Source: Geodermatophilus sp. YIM 151500 | Lineage (GTDB): Bacteria > Actinomycetota > Actinomycetes > Mycobacteriales > Geodermatophilaceae | Direction: 5' to 3' | Length of the DNA: 64,000 nucleotides | NCBI RefSeq assembly: GCF_025716945.1 | Contig: NZ_JAOVZT010000004.1 | Span: forward strand, 26,391 to 90,390 | Shown: positions 61,790 to 64,000 of the stretch, one piece after another | Numbering within the stretch: the first letter of the stretch is position 1 | Layout of the letters: every line of letters starts with the position of its first letter | Position numbers and translations under genes: made by a program | The notes under the pieces: generated by a model | The model's input: only the letters and a program-made list of their open reading frames with translations | Told to the model about the DNA's origin: nothing | Database searches by the model: none

Positions 61790-62863
61790 TTACACGTTGA
61801 AGCGGAACTCCACGACGTCGCCGTCCGCCATGACGTAGTCCTTGCCCTCGATGCGCACCCAGCCGCGGGCCTTGGCCTCGGCCATCGATCCGGCCTCCAT
61901 CAACTGGTCGTACGACACGATCTCGGCCTTGATGAAGCCGCGCTGGAAGTCGGTGTGGATCACCCCGGCCGCCTGCGGAGCCGTGGCGCCGATCGGGATC
62001 GTCCAGGCGCGCGCCTCCTTGGGACCTGCCGTCAGGTAGGTCTGCAGGCCGAGGGTGGCGAAGCCGACCCGGGCCAGCTGGTGCAGGCCCGGCTCGTCCT
62101 GACCGACGGCGGCCAGCAGCTCGGCCGCCTCCTCGTCGGGCAGCTCGGCGAGCTCGGCCTCGACCTTGGCGTCGAGCACGATCGCCTCGGCCGGCGCGAC
62201 CAGCTTCCGCAGCGAGGCGATCAGCTCCTCGTTGGCCAGCTCCTCCTCGTCGACGTTGAACACGTAGAGGAACGGCTTGGTGGTCAGCAGCGACAGCTCG
62301 CGCAGCGGCTCGCGGTCGACCCCGGCGGCGTACAGCGTCCGCCCGCTGTTCAGCACCTCCTGGGCGGTCACCGCGGCGGCCAGGACGGCGGATTTCTCCT
62401 TGTCCTTCCGCGATTCCTTCTCCAGCCGCGGGATCGCCTTTTCCAGCGTCTGCAGGTCGGCCAGCACCAGCTCGGTGTTGATCGTCTCGATGTCGTCCGC
62501 CGGGTCGACCGTGCCCTCGACGTGCACCACGTCGGGGTCGTCGAACACCCGGATCACCTGGCAGATCGCGTCGCTCTCGCGGATGTTCGCCAGGAACTTG
62601 TTGCCCAGCCCGGCACCCTCGCTCGCACCCTTCACGATGCCGGCGATGTCGACGAATGACACCGTCGCCGGCACGACCTTCTGGCTGCCGAACAGCTCCC
62701 CGAGCCTGGCCAGCCGCCCGTCGGGCACGCCGACGACGCCGACGTTCGGCTCGATCGTCGCGAACGGGTAGTTCGCCGCCAGCACGTCGTTCTTGGTCAG
62801 CGCGTTGAACAGCGTCGACTTGCCGACGTTGGGCAGCCCGACGATGCCGATGGTGAGACTCAC
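61790..62863 (-). CDS. ychF: Redox-regulated ATPase YchF (element insertion target)
   Basis: This 357-aa Obg-like GTPase-family ATPase (OLA1/YchF) begins VSLTIGIVGLPNVGKSTLFN with the P-loop. It has a helical region and the C-terminal TGS domain ending VEFRFNV. The protein is essentially complete; its last codons and stop are supplied by the integrated element. YchF binds ribosomes and 26S-type complexes in other organisms and affects stress survival. The insertion keeps the coding region intact, as usual for integrases that target conserved gene ends. GTG 62863. Confidence 0.95.
   Translation of the reverse strand: MSLTIGIVGLPNVGKSTLFNALTKNDVLAANYPFATIEPNVGVVGVPDGRLARLGELFGSQKVVPATVSFVDIAGIVKGASEGAGLGNKFLANIRESDAICQVIRVFDDPDVVHVEGTVDPADDIETINTELVLADLQTLEKAIPRLEKESRKDKEKSAVLAAAVTAQEVLNSGRTLYAAGVDREPLRELSLLTTKPFLYVFNVDEEELANEELIASLRKLVAPAEAIVLDAKVEAELAELPDEEAAELLAAVGQDEPGLHQLARVGFATLGLQTYLTAGPKEARAWTIPIGATAPQAAGVIHTDFQRGFIKAEIVSYDQLMEAGSMAEAKARGWVRIEGKDYVMADGDVVEFRFNV
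61794..61805. repeat. Right attachment site (att core)
   Basis: ACGTTGAAGCGG is the second copy of the 12-bp repeat. It lies within the current ychF 3-prime end. The minus-strand reading F-R-F-N-V-TAA shows that the element supplied the present stop codon. Confidence 0.85.
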
Positions 62864-62906
62864 GGGAGTCCAGCGTACGGACGGCGGGCCACCGTCCGAC
62901 GGCCCG

Positions 62907-62976
62907 GCTCTTGCGGCGTTCCGCTCGCTCCCGCGGTCCCGCAACACCGCGGACGTGGGCGCAGCACCGCAAGAGC
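62907..62976. repeat. Long inverted repeat between ychF and the ada/alkA-like gene
   Basis: GCTCTTGCGG at 62907-62916 pairs with CCGCAAGAGC at 62967-62976 across a 50-nt loop rich in CGC. It falls in the 225-bp gap between two divergent genes, so it is not a simple terminator. It may be a regulatory or mobile remnant structure. Confidence 0.6.
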
Positions 62977-63088
62977 GGGGCGTCGCTCGTGCCGGGCGTA
63001 CGGAGGTCGGCGGCCCGACCCCCGAGGCGCCTCCGCGATGTCCGGAATCCGCCAGTCTGGGGCTCCTGCCGCTGGCATGCTCGACGCC

Positions 63089-64000
63089 GTGACGGCCTCC
63101 CTCGACCACGACCGCTGCTACCGCGCGGTGGCCAGCCGCGACGTGCGCTTCGACGGCTGGTTCGTCACCGGCGTGCACACCACCGGCATCTACTGCCGCC
63201 CGTCGTGCCCCGCGCGGACGCCGCTGGCCCGCAACGTCTCCTTCTTCGCCACCGCCGCGGGCGCGCAGGCCGCCGGCTTCCGCGCCTGCCGGCGCTGCCG
63301 GCCGGACGCCGTCCCCGGCTCGCCGGAGTGGGACGTCCGGGCCGACGTCGTCGCCCGGGCCATGCGGCTCATCGCGGACGGCGAGGTCGAGCGCTCGGGC
63401 GTCCCGGGCCTGGCCGCGCGGCTGGGCTACTCCGAGCGGCAGCTGCACCGGCACCTGGTCGGCGAGCTCGGCGTCGGCGCGCTGTCGCTGGCCCGCGCCC
63501 AGCGGGCGCACACGGCGCGTCTGCTGGTGGAGACCACCGACCTGCCCATCGCCGACGTCGCGTTCGCGGCCGGTTTCGCCAGCATCCGGCAGTTCAACGA
63601 CACCGTCCGCGAGATCTACGCGACCACACCGTCCGGGCTGCGCGGCGCACGCCGCGGTACCGACGGCGGGCCGCCCGGCTGGCTGACCCTGCGGCTGGCC
63701 GCGCGGCCACCGTTCGCGGCCGACGAGGTGCTGCTGTTCCTGGGCCTCCACGCCGTCCCCGGCCTCGAGGAGTGGGACGGGACGACGTTCTCCCGCGTGC
63801 TGGACCTACCGCACGGCCCGGCGGTCGTCCGGCTGTCCCCGGCCCCGGACGGCGGCTCCGCGGTCACCGCCCGGTTGCACCTGACGGCCCTGCGCGACCT
63901 CGGGACGGCGGTGAGCCGCTGCCGCCGGATGCTCGACCTGGACGCCGACCCGGCCGCCGTCGACGACGTGCTGGGTGTCGACCCCGCGCTTGCGCCGCTG
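63089..64000 (+). CDS. Ada/AlkA-type DNA repair regulator (partial, runs off the window)
   Basis: The frame stays open to the window end and codes at least 304 residues. The N-terminal Ada-type zinc/methyl-acceptor domain shows GIYCRPSCPARTPLARNVSF and RACRRCRPD (the four-Cys site). An AraC-type HTH follows (LAARLGYSERQLHRHLVGEL, IADVAFAAGFASIRQFNDTV). The beginning of an AlkA N-terminal domain comes last. The likely product is the bifunctional transcriptional activator/DNA-3-methyladenine glycosylase. GTG 63089 is preferred; the ATG at 63077 is an alternative. Confidence 0.88.
   Translation, partial: MTASLDHDRCYRAVASRDVRFDGWFVTGVHTTGIYCRPSCPARTPLARNVSFFATAAGAQAAGFRACRRCRPDAVPGSPEWDVRADVVARAMRLIADGEVERSGVPGLAARLGYSERQLHRHLVGELGVGALSLARAQRAHTARLLVETTDLPIADVAFAAGFASIRQFNDTVREIYATTPSGLRGARRGTDGGPPGWLTLRLAARPPFAADEVLLFLGLHAVPGLEEWDGTTFSRVLDLPHGPAVVRLSPAPDGGSAVTARLHLTALRDLGTAVSRCRRMLDLDADPAAVDDVLGVDPALAPL

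Larger units (their letters stand above)
52771..61805. mobile_element. Integrated phage-satellite/phiRv1-like element in ychF
   Basis: The 9.0-kb element is bounded by a 12-bp direct repeat, ACGTTGAAGCGG (52771-52782 and 61794-61805), in the 3-prime end of ychF. Gene order from the right end: tyrosine integrase beside attR, a regulator-like gene, then a leftward block of excisionase-like HTH, small protein, DUF3631 protein, uncertain ORFs, HK97 capsid and cargo. Its local GC is lower and more variable than the flanks. No portal, large terminase, tail or lysis genes are visible. The element is close in size and content to mycobacterial phiRv1/phiRv2. Confidence 0.85.

Noticed and set aside
61539-62972. 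Long minus-strand frame over the integrase end and ychF
   Set aside because: It is out of frame with YchF; the P-loop and TGS domain are in the other frame.

Overview
This 64-kb window comes from the chromosome of a very GC-rich actinobacterium. Evidence: dense GTG starts, many 1-4 nt stop/start overlaps, a single-membrane-subunit succinate dehydrogenase, GpgS, an actinobacterial-type short sulfur leader peptide, and ferredoxin-type sulfite reductase linked to CysH. The gene mix suggests Geodermatophilaceae (Blastococcus, Geodermatophilus or Modestobacter type), but that placement is inference from memory of the family and not a search result.

Layout. 1-6.2 kb: a dipeptide/oligopeptide ABC importer operon (dppA-B-C-D-F, minus strand) ending in a 31-bp tandem repeat at the window edge. 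6.4-10.5 kb: a NUDIX hydrolase diverging from an Rrf2 regulator, then a sulfur-assimilation operon (leader peptide, sulfite reductase, small zinc-ribbon protein, APS reductase). 10.5-18.6 kb: small metabolic and hypothetical genes, a HipA-like kinase/DUF3037 pair, an ABC exporter with an odd Walker A, a secreted M1 metallopeptidase, and a molybdopterin oxidoreductase/ferredoxin-reductase pair. 18.8-22.4 kb: the sdhCAB operon. 22.6-30.2 kb: two large membrane GGDEF-EAL proteins with small enzymes between them. 30.3-35.4 kb: a sugar-metabolism cluster ending in glucosyl-3-phosphoglycerate synthase. 35.6-44.9 kb: CsbD, aldo/keto reductase, PspC, the Memo and radical-SAM parts of AmmeMemoRadiSam, a decayed SMP-30-like gene, inorganic pyrophosphatase and polyphosphate kinase 2. 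45.0-48.6 kb: a five-gene coupled cassette (DUF2975 membrane protein, YozG-like HTH, ABC ATPase, ABC permease, FAD oxidoreductase). 48.8-49.9 kb: a Xre/RES toxin-antitoxin module. 50.0-51.9 kb: an AhpD-like gene behind a promoter resembling the ECF41 consensus, and an SQR-like flavoprotein.

The accessory highlight is a compact integrated element of about 9.0 kb (52771-61805). It is bounded by a 12-bp direct repeat that lies in the 3-prime end of ychF. The displaced original ychF tail, still encoding V-Y-R-F-N-V-stop, remains at the left end. It carries a tyrosine integrase, an excisionase-like HTH protein, a DUF3631-type helicase/primase-like protein and an HK97-fold major capsid protein. No portal, terminase, protease or tail gene is visible. 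It also has a lipoprotein and uncharacterised cargo. This is the architecture of a phage satellite or phiRv1/phiRv2-like element. Its divergent control region holds two copies of a 22-bp near-identical operator.

Several regulatory structures can be read directly: a cysteine-type leader peptide with a following hairpin, an operator palindrome touching the antitoxin start codon, a palindrome before sdhC, candidate leaderless promoters, and multiple hairpins between convergent genes.
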